Shown here: in pieces, positions 1 through 7,464 of the stretch
Position numbering within the stretch: the stretch's first letter is position 1
Layout: the number at the start of each line of letters is the position of its first letter
Assembly: GCA_947474415.1 (NCBI GenBank)
Contig: CANJKD010000016.1
Span: forward strand, 1-12,347
Direction of reading: 5' to 3'
DNA: 12,347 nucleotides
Source: Burkholderiales bacterium
Lineage (GTDB): Bacteria > Pseudomonadota > Gammaproteobacteria > Burkholderiales > Burkholderiaceae_C
Translations under genes and position numbers: made by a program
Notes under the pieces: generated by a model
Databases searched by the model: none
What the model was told of the DNA's origin: nothing
The model's input: the letters and a program-made list of their open reading frames with translations, nothing else

Positions 1-2381
1 TCTTCGAGATGCTGGGCAACTTCAGCTTCGGCGACTACTTCAAGCACGACGCGATCCAGTACGCCTGGGAACTGCTGACGGGCGTCTTCAAGCTGCCCAA
101 GGACAAGCTCTGGGTCACCGTCTACGCCGAGGACGACGAGGCCTACGAGATCTGGAACCGACAGATCGGCGTGCCGGCCGAGCGCATCGTGCGCATCGGC
201 GACAACAAGGGCGCGCGCTACGCGTCAGACAACTTCTGGATGATGGGCGACACGGGCCCGTGCGGCCCCTGCACCGAGATCTTCTACGACCATGGCCCCG
301 AAATCGCCGGTGGCCCGCCGGGCAGCGCGGAAGAAGACGGTGACCGCTACATCGAGATCTGGAACAACGTGTTCATGCAGTTCAACCGACAGGTTGACGA
401 GAAGAGCGGCGCGTACGTGATGCACCAGCTGCCGAAGCCGAGCGTAGACACCGGCATGGGGCTGGAGCGGCTCACCGCGGTGCTGCAGCATGTGCACAGC
501 AATTACGAGATCGACACCTTTGTGGCGTTGCTGGCCGCCGCCAAACAGGTCGTCGATGCGGCTGGTGGTGCTGACTGCGATGCCGAGTCGCCGTCGCTGA
601 AGGTCATCGCCGACCACATCCGCGCCTGCGCGTTCACCGTCGTCGACGGCGTCATCCCCGGCAACGAAGGCCGCGGCTATGTGCTGCGCCGGATCACCCG
701 CCGCGCCATCCGCCACGGCTACAAGCTGGGCGCACGCAAGCCCTTCTTCCACGCCCTGGTGGCAGCGCTGGTCGGCGAGATGGGCGACGCCTACCCGGAG
801 TTGCGCCAGTCGCAAACGCGCGTCACCGAGGTGCTGAACCAGGAGGAAGAGCGCTTCTTCCAGACCATCGCAAACGGCATGGAAATCCTCGAAGCCGCGC
901 TCGCGGGCGGCGCCACGCTGATCGGCGGTGACCTGGCCTTCAAGCTGCACGACACCTATGGCTTCCCGCTCGACCTGACCGCCGACGTCTGCCGCGAACG
1001 CGGCGTCACCGTCGACAGCGCCGGCTTCGACGTGGCCATGGGCCGGCAGCGCGAACAGGCCCGTGCCGCAGGCAAGTTCAAGATGGCGCAAGGCCTGGAA
1101 TACAGCGGCGCGGCCACCGCCTTCCACGGCTACGAGCACCTGGTTTGCGAGAACTGCCAGGTGACGGCCATCTACATCGAGGGCAGCCCGGTGCAGCGCG
1201 CCCGGGCCGGCGACGACGTCGTGATCGTGCTCGACCACACGCCGTTCTACGCCGAGAGCGGCGGCCAGGCCGGCGACACCGGCGAGTTGCGCAACGCGCG
1301 CTCGCGGGTGCTGGTCGAAGACACCATCAAGGTGCAGGTCAGCGTGTTCGGCCACCAGGCGCGCATCGTCGAAGGCGAGGTCGAAGTCGGAGACGCCTTT
1401 GTCGCGCGCATCGACGGTGAGCGCCGTGCGAAGACGGTGCGCAACCACAGTGCCACCCACCTGATGCACAAGGCCCTGCGCGAGGTGCTGGGGGCCCACG
1501 TGCAGCAGCGCGGCTCGCTCGTGAATGCCGAGCGCACGCGCTTCGACTTCGCCCACAACGCGCCGCTAAAGGTGGGACAGATCGCTCAGGTCGAGGTCAT
1601 GGTCAACGCCGAGATCCTCGCCAATGCCGCCACGAGTGCACGCGTGATGTCGATCGACGACGCGCAGAAAACCGGCGCGGTGATGCTGTTCGGAGAGAAG
1701 TACGGTGACGAGGTGCGCGTGCTCGACATCGGCAGCAGCCGCGAGTTCTGCGGCGGCACGCACGTGGGGCGCACCGGCGACATCGGCCTGTTCAAGATCG
1801 TCGCCGAGAGCGGCGTCGCCGCCGGCGTGCGGCGCGTCGAGGCGGTGACCGGTGACAACGCACTGGCCTACCTGCAAAACCTGGAAGGCACGATGCACCA
1901 GTTGGCCGGCACCTTGAAGGCGGCACCTGCAGAAGTGCCAGCGCGCCTCGGCCAGGTGATGGATCAGGTTCGGACATTGGAGAAAGAGCTGGTGGCGCTG
2001 AAGGGCAAGCTTGCTTCCGCGCAAGGCGACGAGCTGCTGTCGCATTCCGTCGATGTGAATGGCCTGAAGGTGCTGGCCGCGCAACTCGCCGGCGCCGATG
2101 CGAAGACCCTGCGCGACACGCTCGACAAGCTCAAGGACAAGCTCAAGAGCGCCGTCATTGTGCTCGCCACGGTCGAAGGCGACAAGGTGCAGCTCGCGGC
2201 CGGTGTCACGCCCGACCGCATCGGAAAATTGAAGGCCGGTGAGCTGGTCAACTTCGTCGCGCAGCAAGTCGGCGGCAAGGGCGGCGGCAAGCCCGACATG
2301 GCGATGGCCGGCGGCACCGATGCGAGCGGGCTCGCGGCGGCACTGGCGTCGGTGCGCGGCTGGGTGGCCGAGCGGGCCTGA
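1..2381 (+). CDS. alaS: Alanyl-tRNA synthetase, 5'-truncated by the window edge
   Basis: Class II synthetase that charges tRNA-Ala and hydrolyses mischarged Ser/Gly-tRNA-Ala in the cytoplasm. The frame is already open at base 3 (Phe-Glu before the Met at base 9), so that Met is internal; the visible start [14 protein letters not shown] is the well-known N-domain segment and I estimate about 80-90 residues are missing upstream. Visible in order: aminoacylation core with FMQFNR; class II motif 3, VDTGMGLER (444-470); tRNA-recognition middle domain with an Arg-rich [13 protein letters not shown] stretch; editing domain with HSATH (1446-1460) and CGGTH (1749-1763), which supply the His/Cys zinc and editing residues; and C-terminal DHHA1/C-Ala domain ending in [14 protein letters not shown]. 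The roughly 792 visible residues plus the missing part match the usual ~875. The stop is TGA at 2379. All key motifs are intact, so the gene looks functional. Confidence 0.97.
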   Translation, partial: FEMLGNFSFGDYFKHDAIQYAWELLTGVFKLPKDKLWVTVYAEDDEAYEIWNRQIGVPAERIVRIGDNKGARYASDNFWMMGDTGPCGPCTEIFYDHGPEIAGGPPGSAEEDGDRYIEIWNNVFMQFNRQVDEKSGAYVMHQLPKPSVDTGMGLERLTAVLQHVHSNYEIDTFVALLAAAKQVVDAAGGADCDAESPSLKVIADHIRACAFTVVDGVIPGNEGRGYVLRRITRRAIRHGYKLGARKPFFHALVAALVGEMGDAYPELRQSQTRVTEVLNQEEERFFQTIANGMEILEAALAGGATLIGGDLAFKLHDTYGFPLDLTADVCRERGVTVDSAGFDVAMGRQREQARAAGKFKMAQGLEYSGAATAFHGYEHLVCENCQVTAIYIEGSPVQRARAGDDVVIVLDHTPFYAESGGQAGDTGELRNARSRVLVEDTIKVQVSVFGHQARIVEGEVEVGDAFVARIDGERRAKTVRNHSATHLMHKALREVLGAHVQQRGSLVNAERTRFDFAHNAPLKVGQIAQVEVMVNAEILANAATSARVMSIDDAQKTGAVMLFGEKYGDEVRVLDIGSSREFCGGTHVGRTGDIGLFKIVAESGVAAGVRRVEAVTGDNALAYLQNLEGTMHQLAGTLKAAPAEVPARLGQVMDQVRTLEKELVALKGKLASAQGDELLSHSVDVNGLKVLAAQLAGADAKTLRDTLDKLKDKLKSAVIVLATVEGDKVQLAAGVTPDRIGKLKAGELVNFVAQQVGGKGGGKPDMAMAGGTDASGLAAALASVRGWVAERA

Positions 2382-2454
2382 TGCATGCCGTCGCATTCAC
2401 GGGCCTGATTGCAGCGCTGAATGCAGCGCCAACCACCGGCGCAGGCGCAACACC

Positions 2455-3003
2455 ATGACGATTCTGGTTCGACGCGCTTCACCGAACGATGCAGCCGCCC
2501 ATGCCTCGGTGATGAGCGATCCTGCGGTCTAACCCGGCACACTGCGAATGCCCTATGCCGACGCAGAGGCCTGGCGCGTGTGGCTGACCGACATATGCGC
2601 CCCAGGCAAGCATGATCTCCCGTTGGTCACCGAACTGAACCGCGAAGTGGTTGGCAGCTCCGGCCTGCACCCGGTGGGCGCGGCGATGCGCAGGCGCCAC
2701 GTGATGGCGTTCGGCATCGCCGTGGAGCCGCAGGTGCAAGGGCAGGGCGTCGGCTCGGCCCTGATGCTGGCGATGTGCGAGTACGCCGACCGCTGGGCCG
2801 GCGTGCTGCGGCTGGAGTTGAGCGCCTTCACCGACAACGCCGTGGCCCTGCGGCTGTAGCGCAAGTTCGGCTTCGTCATCGAAGGCACGATGCGCGGCTA
2901 TTCGCTGCGCGATGGCCGCTATGTCGATACGCACGCGATGGCGCGCTTCCATCCAAACCCGCCGGCGATCGCCGCGATCGACATCGACCATCCGGTGGCC
3001 TGA
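2455..3003 (+). pseudogene. GNAT N-acetyltransferase (YhhY-like) interrupted by two in-frame stops
   Basis: From ATG 2455 one single frame reads a complete GNAT protein of about 182 residues to TGA 3001, but it is broken by TAA at 2530 (codon 26) and TAG at 2857 (codon 135). There is no frameshift. The N-terminus (TILVRRASPNDAAA) and the acetyl-CoA-binding motif A (FGIAVEPQVQGQGVGSALM, about residues 86-104, Q-x-x-G-x-G) are intact. The end (RKFGFVIEGTMRGYSLRDG) is the motif B tail seen in E. coli YhhY and its relatives. By memory alignment to YhhY (PEVYCNTLQ and KVYKKYGFEIEGT) both stops fall on tyrosine codons; the second is the conserved motif B Tyr, often the general acid. Internal ATG 2548 could start a fragment of 103 codons lacking that end. 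Most likely a recent pseudogene; sequencing error or stop suppression are alternatives. It lies 73 nt after alaS, with no strong ribosome-binding site visible. Confidence 0.85.
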
Positions 3004-3024
3004 AGCTGCCGCTGGGCTTCAGGC
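2998..3024. terminator. Perfect 9-bp hairpin between convergent GNAT and egtD
   Basis: GCCTGAAGC (2998-3006) and GCTTCAGGC (3016-3024) are exact reverse complements separated by a 9-nt loop. The repeat contains the TGA of the GNAT frame and, on the other strand, the TGA of egtD, and fills the 15-nt gap between them. Its position between converging genes fits a bidirectional terminator. There is no U-tract on either side, so intrinsic termination is unproven; part of the symmetry arises because both genes end in GCC-TGA. Confidence 0.45.
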
Positions 3025-3990
3025 GGCGCCGGCCCAGAACACCGCGAACCAGCCTTGCTCATCGGTCCAGTGCACCGGTGCATCGAAGCCGGCCTGGACC
3101 AGCAGCGCAGCGAAGCCGTCCACCCGGTACTTGTACGAATTCTCGGTGTGAAGCCGCTCGACGACCGCGAAGCTGCGTTGGCCGTTGGGCCAGCGGACGG
3201 TCAAGTCTTCGCGCGCTTCCAGGTGCATTTCAACGCGCGACTCGGCGGCGTTGAACAGGCCCACATGGCGCCAGCGGGCGGGGTCGAAATCGCTGCCGAT
3301 GAGCCGGTTCAAATGGCGCAGCAGGTTCAGGTTGAAGGCCGCTGTCACGCCCAGCGCATCGGCATAGGCCGCTTCCAGCACCGGTGCCGGCTTGACGAGG
3401 TCGACACCGATCAGCAGCCCCCCACCGCCCGCCTGCGCCCGGATGTTGCGCAGGAAAGCCAGCGCTTCGGCGGGCGTGAAATTGCCGATGCTGGAGCCGG
3501 GGTAGAAAAACACCGGCCGGCCGGTGGCCAAATCTTCAGGCAGGTCCAGCGCGTGCGAAAAGTCGAGCCCGAGGCCGACCACATCGAGCAGCGGGTATTC
3601 GCGTTGCACGCGGGCCAGCGCATCGCGCAGGAAGTCGACCGAGATGTCAACCGCCACGTAGCGCGCGGGTTCGAGCAGCGGGAACAGGCGCGACGCCTTT
3701 GCACAGTTGCCGGCGCCCAGGTCGATCAGCGTGGCACCGACGCCGGCATGCTGCGCCATCGCTTCGCCGTGCGCCGCGAAGATGGCAGCCTCGGTGCGGG
3801 TCGGGTAGTACTCGGGCAGTTCGGTGATGGCCTCGAACAGATGCGAGCCGAGCCGGTCGTAGAAGTACTTCGGCGATGCACGGGCCGGCCTGCCGAGCAA
3901 GGCGGCCTGTGCCTCGGCGCGCTCGGCGGCGGAGTCGGCCACATGGCGTTGCAGGAAGCGCGGGGCGCGGTGGGGGGGCGTGGCGGCCAT
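3019..3990 (-). CDS. egtD: L-histidine N-alpha-methyltransferase EgtD
   Basis: SAM-dependent enzyme that trimethylates histidine to hercynine, the first committed step of ergothioneine biosynthesis; cytosolic. The start MAATPPHRAP (ATG at 3990) gives 323 residues, matching the family's ~320; the frame stays open far upstream, but that part has no EgtD similarity. Landmarks: YFYDRLGSHLFEAITELPEYYPTR (about 42-65) with the histidine-pocket tyrosines, written here in pieces: YFYDRLG, LFEAITELPEYYPTR. Also DLGAGN (90-95, SAM motif I), PGSSIGNF (164-171) whose Asn170 matches the Asn that holds the substrate amino group, AYAD/GVTAAFN (209-220), and HTENSYKY (281-288), whose Glu283 and Ser285 match the imidazole-binding Glu/Ser of mycobacterial EgtD. 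No egtB neighbour is visible. It is divergent from the TlpA-like gene with only 66 nt between starts and converges with the GNAT pseudogene. Stop is TGA. Confidence 0.94.
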   Translation of the reverse strand: MAATPPHRAPRFLQRHVADSAAERAEAQAALLGRPARASPKYFYDRLGSHLFEAITELPEYYPTRTEAAIFAAHGEAMAQHAGVGATLIDLGAGNCAKASRLFPLLEPARYVAVDISVDFLRDALARVQREYPLLDVVGLGLDFSHALDLPEDLATGRPVFFYPGSSIGNFTPAEALAFLRNIRAQAGGGGLLIGVDLVKPAPVLEAAYADALGVTAAFNLNLLRHLNRLIGSDFDPARWRHVGLFNAAESRVEMHLEAREDLTVRWPNGQRSFAVVERLHTENSYKYRVDGFAALLVQAGFDAPVHWTDEQGWFAVFWAGAA

Positions 3991-4056
3991 GGGTTGTCGG
4001 ATAGTGCACAAGGGTGTTCTTGCAATGCCCGCGACCTTACATCGGGTTCGCCCACA

Positions 4057-4617
4057 ATGCTTGCCATGGACTTCCCGCCAGCCCGCCATCCAACGCAGGC
4101 CGAGATCGCACCCGCCGGGGTGTCGCGGCGTCGAGTGCTCGGTGGCGCTGCAGTGGCGGCCCACACGGCACGCCCGTGGCCCGCTGGCAAGCCGACGCCG
4201 GAATTCGCGCTGACCGACCTGGAAGGCAAGGTCTGGACACTCGCCGCCTTGCGCGGCAAGCCCGTGCTGCTGAATTTCTGGGCCAGCTGGTGCGAGCCTT
4301 GCCGCACCGAAATGCCGTCGTTGGAACTGCTGGCCACGCGCCACGAACGTGCCGGGCTGACGGTGCTGGCGGTGAACTACCGCGAGGCCCTGCCGGCGAT
4401 ACAGCGCTTCCTCGGGGTGCAGCCGGTGTCGTTGCCGATCCTGCTCGACCGCGAAGGCGACGCTGCCGCCGCATGGACGCCGCGGGTCTTCCCGACCACG
4501 GTGCTGATCGACCGCCGCGGCACGCCGCGCCAACAGGTGCTGGGCGGGCTCGACTGGCTGGGCGACGATGCGGCAGAGCTGGTGTTGCCGCTGCTCGGGC
4601 GGGACCACGCTGCGTGA
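4057..4617 (+). CDS. TlpA/ResA-like thioredoxin-fold protein
   Basis: Thiol-disulfide oxidoreductase of the TlpA/ResA/AhpC-TSA family, probably acting outside the cytoplasmic membrane in disulfide reduction or cytochrome c maturation. With ATG 4057 it has 186 residues; ATG 4066 (MDFPPARH) is an equally plausible start and neither has a clear ribosome-binding site. Residues 46-70 are the typical entry (PTPEFALTDLEGKVWTLAAL). The redox site is NFWASWCEPC with Cys79 and Cys82, followed by RTEMPSLE; the cis-proline loop is RVFPTTVLIDRRG (Pro146). The N-terminus carries SRRRVLGG (23-30), resembling a twin-arginine export motif, but the hydrophobic stretch after it is short, so export is uncertain. 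It starts 66 nt from the divergent egtD start. The exact partner is not evident from the neighbours. Stop is TGA at 4615. Confidence 0.86.
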   Translation: MLAMDFPPARHPTQAEIAPAGVSRRRVLGGAAVAAHTARPWPAGKPTPEFALTDLEGKVWTLAALRGKPVLLNFWASWCEPCRTEMPSLELLATRHERAGLTVLAVNYREALPAIQRFLGVQPVSLPILLDREGDAAAAWTPRVFPTTVLIDRRGTPRQQVLGGLDWLGDDAAELVLPLLGRDHAA

Positions 4618-4670
4618 GGTTCGGTGCACGCGTCGCGCTGGCCGGCACGGCCGCACGAGCGCCACGCGCC

Positions 4671-4676
4671 GATAAT
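4671..4676 (+). promoter_or_regulatory. Possible -10 box (GATAAT) ahead of the lepB cluster
   Basis: GATAAT matches five of six bases of the sigma-70 -10 consensus and stands out in a GC-rich 123-nt gap between the TlpA-like gene and lepB. Transcription would begin near 4683, about 20 nt before the leader ORF start. No good -35 hexamer is seen 16-18 nt upstream, so this is tentative. Confidence 0.28.
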
Positions 4677-4702
4677 CCTCCGCTACGCCCCCGGAGACGA
4701 AC

Positions 4703-4744
4703 ATGATTCCAATCAGGCTTGAAGCGCACGAGGTTCGCCCATGA
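4703..4744 (+). CDS. Possible 13-codon leader ORF coupled to lepB
   Basis: ATG 4703 opens a short frame reading MIPIRLEAHEVRP and ending at TGA 4742. GGAG at 4693-4696 sits 6 nt before the ATG, a better Shine-Dalgarno than most genes in this window show. Its last bases form ATGA (4741-4744), so the stop overlaps the lepB start codon, the classic arrangement for translational coupling. The peptide has no recognised similarity and no run of one amino acid that would suggest classical attenuation. It might instead be chance; lepB also has its own GAGG (4730-4733) 7 nt before its ATG, located inside this mini-ORF. Confidence 0.4.
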   Translation: MIPIRLEAHEVRP

Positions 4745-5553
4745 CCAACGGTGTGCAGATCGGCTTCTCGGTCAACGAAATACTGGCGCTCGCCTCGCTC
4801 GCCACCGGCGCCTGCTGGCTGGGCTGGAAGCTGCGCAGCCGGCGCCTGGTAGCGGTGCCAGAGAAGAAGCCGCTTTGGGTCAGCTTTGGTGCCGAACTGT
4901 TCGTGGTGGTGGCGCTGATGTTCACCTGCCGCGTGGCCGTGGCCGACTGGCCCAAGGTGCCCTCGGGTTCGATGGAGCCAACGCTGCGGGTGGGCGACTA
5001 CCTCCTCGTCAACCACCTCGCATATGGCCCGCGCCTACCGTTCACGAACACCGCGATCGAGTTCGGCCAGCCGCAGCGTGGCGATGTGGTGGTGTTCCGC
5101 TTTCCGCTCGACGTCTCGGAGTTCTATGTCAAGCGCCTGGTCGGCGTGGCGGGTGACGTGGTGACGTTCAAGGACGGTGCTGTGACCGTCAACGGCGCGC
5201 CGTTCGACGTGCAGGTGGTCAGCGAAGGCGTCGGCCCGAAGGTGGCCGCCGAAGACCGCGGCCAGTGGCTGCTGCGCGAGACCACCGAGGGCAGCAGCCG
5301 CACGATCAAGGTCAACCCCTTCATGATGGGCAGGCTTGGCGTGGCTGGCATGGCCGAGCAGTGCACGTCCGCGCGTGCCGGCGCGTGGCAATGCACGGTG
5401 CCGGTGGGCCAGTACCTGATGATGGGCGACAACCGCGACAACTCGGCCGATTCACGCGTCTGGGGCTTTTTGCCGCACGAGCAGGTCTATGGCAAGGCGG
5501 TGCGCGTGCTGTTCAACCTGCACGACCTGTCGCGCGCGTGGACGGCGCTGTGA
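4741..5553 (+). CDS. lepB: Signal peptidase I (LepB)
   Basis: Membrane-bound serine protease of the S26 family that cuts Sec and Tat signal peptides on the periplasmic face. 270 residues, somewhat shorter than E. coli LepB (324) but with the full core. Two N-terminal membrane segments are visible (about 12-29 and 50-68). They are followed by box B PSGSMEPTL, whose Ser77 is the nucleophile, box D YVKRLVGVAGD, whose Lys131 is the general base, and box E GDNRDNSADSR (229-239). Cys208 and Cys218 lie in the region where E. coli LepB has a disulfide. ATG 4741 is preceded by GAGG at a 7-nt spacing and is overlapped by a 13-codon mini-ORF. The stop TGA overlaps the GTG start of coaBC by 4 nt, so the two are likely translated in a coupled fashion. 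The setting differs from the common lepA-lepB-rnc-era order, so it may be a second lepB copy. Confidence 0.94.
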   Translation: MTNGVQIGFSVNEILALASLATGACWLGWKLRSRRLVAVPEKKPLWVSFGAELFVVVALMFTCRVAVADWPKVPSGSMEPTLRVGDYLLVNHLAYGPRLPFTNTAIEFGQPQRGDVVVFRFPLDVSEFYVKRLVGVAGDVVTFKDGAVTVNGAPFDVQVVSEGVGPKVAAEDRGQWLLRETTEGSSRTIKVNPFMMGRLGVAGMAEQCTSARAGAWQCTVPVGQYLMMGDNRDNSADSRVWGFLPHEQVYGKAVRVLFNLHDLSRAWTAL

Positions 5554-6824
5554 GCGGCGGGGTGGCGGTCGCGCGGGCGGGCGTGCAGGCGGGCGGGGCG
5601 CTGGGTGCCACGCGCCTCGACCTGGCGGGCAAGCACATCGTGCTCGGCCTGTCTGGCGGCGTGGCCTGCTACAAGGCCGCTGACTTTACGCGCGAACTCG
5701 TGAAGGCAGGCGCCACTGTGCAGGTGGTGATGACGCAGGCTGCCGAGCAGTTCATCACGCCCGTGACGATGCAGGCGCTGTCGAATCGCGCCGTGTTCAC
5801 GAGCCAGTGGGATGCGCGCGAGCCGAACAACATGGCGCATATCAACCTCACGCGCGACGCCGATGCCATCGTGATCGCGCCGGCCAGCGCCGACCTTCTG
5901 GCCAAGCTCGTGCAGGGCCGCGCCGATGACTTGCTCAGCCTGATGTGCCTGGCGCGGCCGATCGACCGTTGCCCGCTGCTCGTGGCGCCGGCGATGAACC
6001 GCGAGATGTGGGCCCACCCGGCCACGCAGCGCAACCTGGCGCAATTGCGGGCCGATGGCTCCACCGTGCTCGGCCCCGGCAGCGGCGACCAGGCCTGCGG
6101 CGAAACCGGCGATGGCCGCATGCTGGAGCCGGCCGAATTGCTTGCCGATCTGGTGGCCTTCTTTCAACCCAAGCACTTGCTTGGCAAGGTGGTGCTGATC
6201 ACCGCCGGCCCGACGTTTGAGCCGATCGACCCGGTGCGCGGCATCACGAACCGTTCTAGCGGCAAGATGGGCTTCGCGATCGCGCGTGCGGCGGCCGAGG
6301 CCGGTGCATCGGTCACGCTGGTGGCCGGGCCGGTGGCGCAGGCCACGCCGCGCGGCGTGCGCCGGATCGACGTCGGCACGGCGCAGCAGATGTTCGACGC
6401 GGTGATGGCCGCAGCCCTGGCGCAAGACCTGTTCATTGCCACCGCTGCCGTGGCCGACTGGCGGCCCGCTGCCTTCACCGGCCAGAAGATCAAGAAGACC
6501 GCCGAGCGCGCTGTGCCCCAGCTGGCGCTGACCGAGAACCCCGACATCCTGGCCAGCGTGGCGCGGCTGCCGAATGGCCCGTATTGCGTGGGTTTTGCGG
6601 CCGAAAGCCATGACCTGCTGCAGCATGCGCGCGCGAAGCGAGAGCGCAAGAACGTGCCACTGATCGTGGCCAACCTCGGGCCCGAAACCTTCGGCCAGGA
6701 CGACAACGCCCTGACGCTGGTCGACGCCCACGGCGAGCGTGCGCTGGCGCGTGCCGACAAGCTGACGCTGGCGCGCCAACTCGTCGCCGAGATCGCAGCC
6801 CGGCTTGCCGTGGTCGCGCCTTGA
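5550..6824 (+). CDS. coaBC: Bifunctional phosphopantothenoylcysteine synthetase/decarboxylase CoaBC
   Basis: Couples 4'-phosphopantothenate to cysteine using CTP (CoaB) and decarboxylates the product to 4'-phosphopantetheine (CoaC, FMN-dependent), two steps of CoA synthesis. CoaC half: [16 protein letters not shown] (about 27-42), NMAHINLT with active-site His97, [10 protein letters not shown], and APAMNREMW (146-154). CoaB half: [25 protein letters not shown] in the 217-241 region (seen as [19 protein letters not shown]), TAAVADWRP, the KIKK lysines (313-316), ENPDILASV and GFAAES. I chose GTG 5550 (424 residues) because it overlaps the lepB stop as GTGA. GTG 5562 and GTG 5583 are alternatives, since the first ~26 residues are not conserved and are encoded by a G-rich stretch. 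dut follows after 74 nt, the familiar coaBC-dut order. Confidence 0.95.
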   Translation: MSGGVAVARAGVQAGGALGATRLDLAGKHIVLGLSGGVACYKAADFTRELVKAGATVQVVMTQAAEQFITPVTMQALSNRAVFTSQWDAREPNNMAHINLTRDADAIVIAPASADLLAKLVQGRADDLLSLMCLARPIDRCPLLVAPAMNREMWAHPATQRNLAQLRADGSTVLGPGSGDQACGETGDGRMLEPAELLADLVAFFQPKHLLGKVVLITAGPTFEPIDPVRGITNRSSGKMGFAIARAAAEAGASVTLVAGPVAQATPRGVRRIDVGTAQQMFDAVMAAALAQDLFIATAAVADWRPAAFTGQKIKKTAERAVPQLALTENPDILASVARLPNGPYCVGFAAESHDLLQHARAKRERKNVPLIVANLGPETFGQDDNALTLVDAHGERALARADKLTLARQLVAEIAARLAVVAP

Positions 6825-6847
6825 AAAACTTTCGAACGCGCGCTGAA

Positions 6848-6867
6848 GGCGCTTTCTTCGCAGCGCC
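6848..6867 (+). other. Small hairpin in the coaBC-dut gap
   Basis: GGCGCT (6848-6853) and AGCGCC (6862-6867) are exact reverse complements around an 8-nt loop in the 74-nt gap between coaBC and dut. No U-tract follows, so it is not a convincing terminator; it might be an mRNA processing or stability element, or chance in GC-rich DNA. Confidence 0.2.
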
Positions 6868-6898
6868 GATTTCCCTGCCCCCACGAGCCATCCCACCC

Positions 6899-7348
6899 AT
6901 GCCCTTGATCGACCTGAAGGTCCTCGACCCGCGCATGGCGGCATTTTTGCCCGCCTACGCCACACCCGGCAGCGCCGGCCTCGACCTGCGCGCCTGCCTC
7001 GATGCCCCGCTGGTGCTCGAACCTGGCCAGACGGTGCTGATCCCGACCGGGCTGGCCATGCACATCAACGACCCGGCCCTCGCCGCGATGATCCTTCCGC
7101 GCTCGGGCCTCGGCCACAAGCACGGCATCGTGCTCGGGAACCTGGTCGGGCTGATCGACTCCGACTACCAGGGGCCACTGATGGTCAGCTGCTGGAACCG
7201 CAGTTCGGCCGCGTTCACGGTTCAGCCGATGGAGCGCATGGCCCAGCTGGTGATCGTGCCGGTGGTGCAGGCCGGCTTTCGGGTCGTCGACCAGTTTGGT
7301 GCGTCTGACCGCGGCACGAGTGGCTTCGGCTCGACTGGCCGGGCCTGA
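6899..7348 (+). CDS. dut: dUTP diphosphatase (dUTPase)
   Basis: Hydrolyses dUTP to dUMP and pyrophosphate, keeping uracil out of DNA and feeding thymidylate synthesis; a cytosolic homotrimer. The ATG 6899 start gives [13 protein letters not shown] and 149 residues, the standard size. All five trimeric dUTPase motifs are present: AGLDLRA (26-32), [11 protein letters not shown] (67-77), [13 protein letters not shown] (84-96, with the catalytic Asp of motif 3), RMAQLVIVP (113-121) and the C-terminal Gly-rich [10 protein letters not shown] (138-147) that closes over the nucleotide. The ribosome-binding site is weak (CGAG). The frame is also open back to a TTG at 6821 that overlaps the coaBC stop as TTGA, which would add 26 residues; the conserved family start favours ATG 6899. 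It is likely cotranscribed with coaBC. Confidence 0.96.
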   Translation: MPLIDLKVLDPRMAAFLPAYATPGSAGLDLRACLDAPLVLEPGQTVLIPTGLAMHINDPALAAMILPRSGLGHKHGIVLGNLVGLIDSDYQGPLMVSCWNRSSAAFTVQPMERMAQLVIVPVVQAGFRVVDQFGASDRGTSGFGSTGRA

Positions 7349-7464
7349 CCCGAAGCAGTGCCGGTCTGAGCGGCCGGAGTGGCTACGCGAGAATGCACAC
7401 CGATGATTACAGTGACGTCGACAACAGGCCATGGCATGCACCACAGAAGCCAACGGGATATTCC

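Noticed and set aside
2414..2429. Hairpin GCGCTG/CAGCGC after alaS
   Set aside because: Only six pairs, no U-tract, and partly a product of the repeated TGCAGCGC; not a convincing terminator.
2455..3003. Genome-wide reassignment of UAA/UAG to tyrosine
   Set aside because: Roughly 3000 other codons in the window contain no internal TAA or TAG and encode Tyr with TAC/TAT, so a pseudogene is far simpler than a changed code.
3055..4056. A plus-strand frame running through egtD into the TlpA-like gene
   Set aside because: It is antisense to egtD, whose motifs are unmistakable, and shows no domain before the TlpA part.
4640..4652. GGCCG/CGGCC hairpin after the TlpA-like gene
   Set aside because: Five pairs with a 3-nt loop and no following T-run; common by chance at this base composition.
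3019..5016. A minus-strand frame that stays open well beyond egtD, antisense to the TlpA-like gene and lepB
   Set aside because: Only the part from ATG 3990 resembles a protein family; the extension lies opposite two well-supported genes and is Arg/His/Gln-rich, as expected for GC-rich antisense frames.
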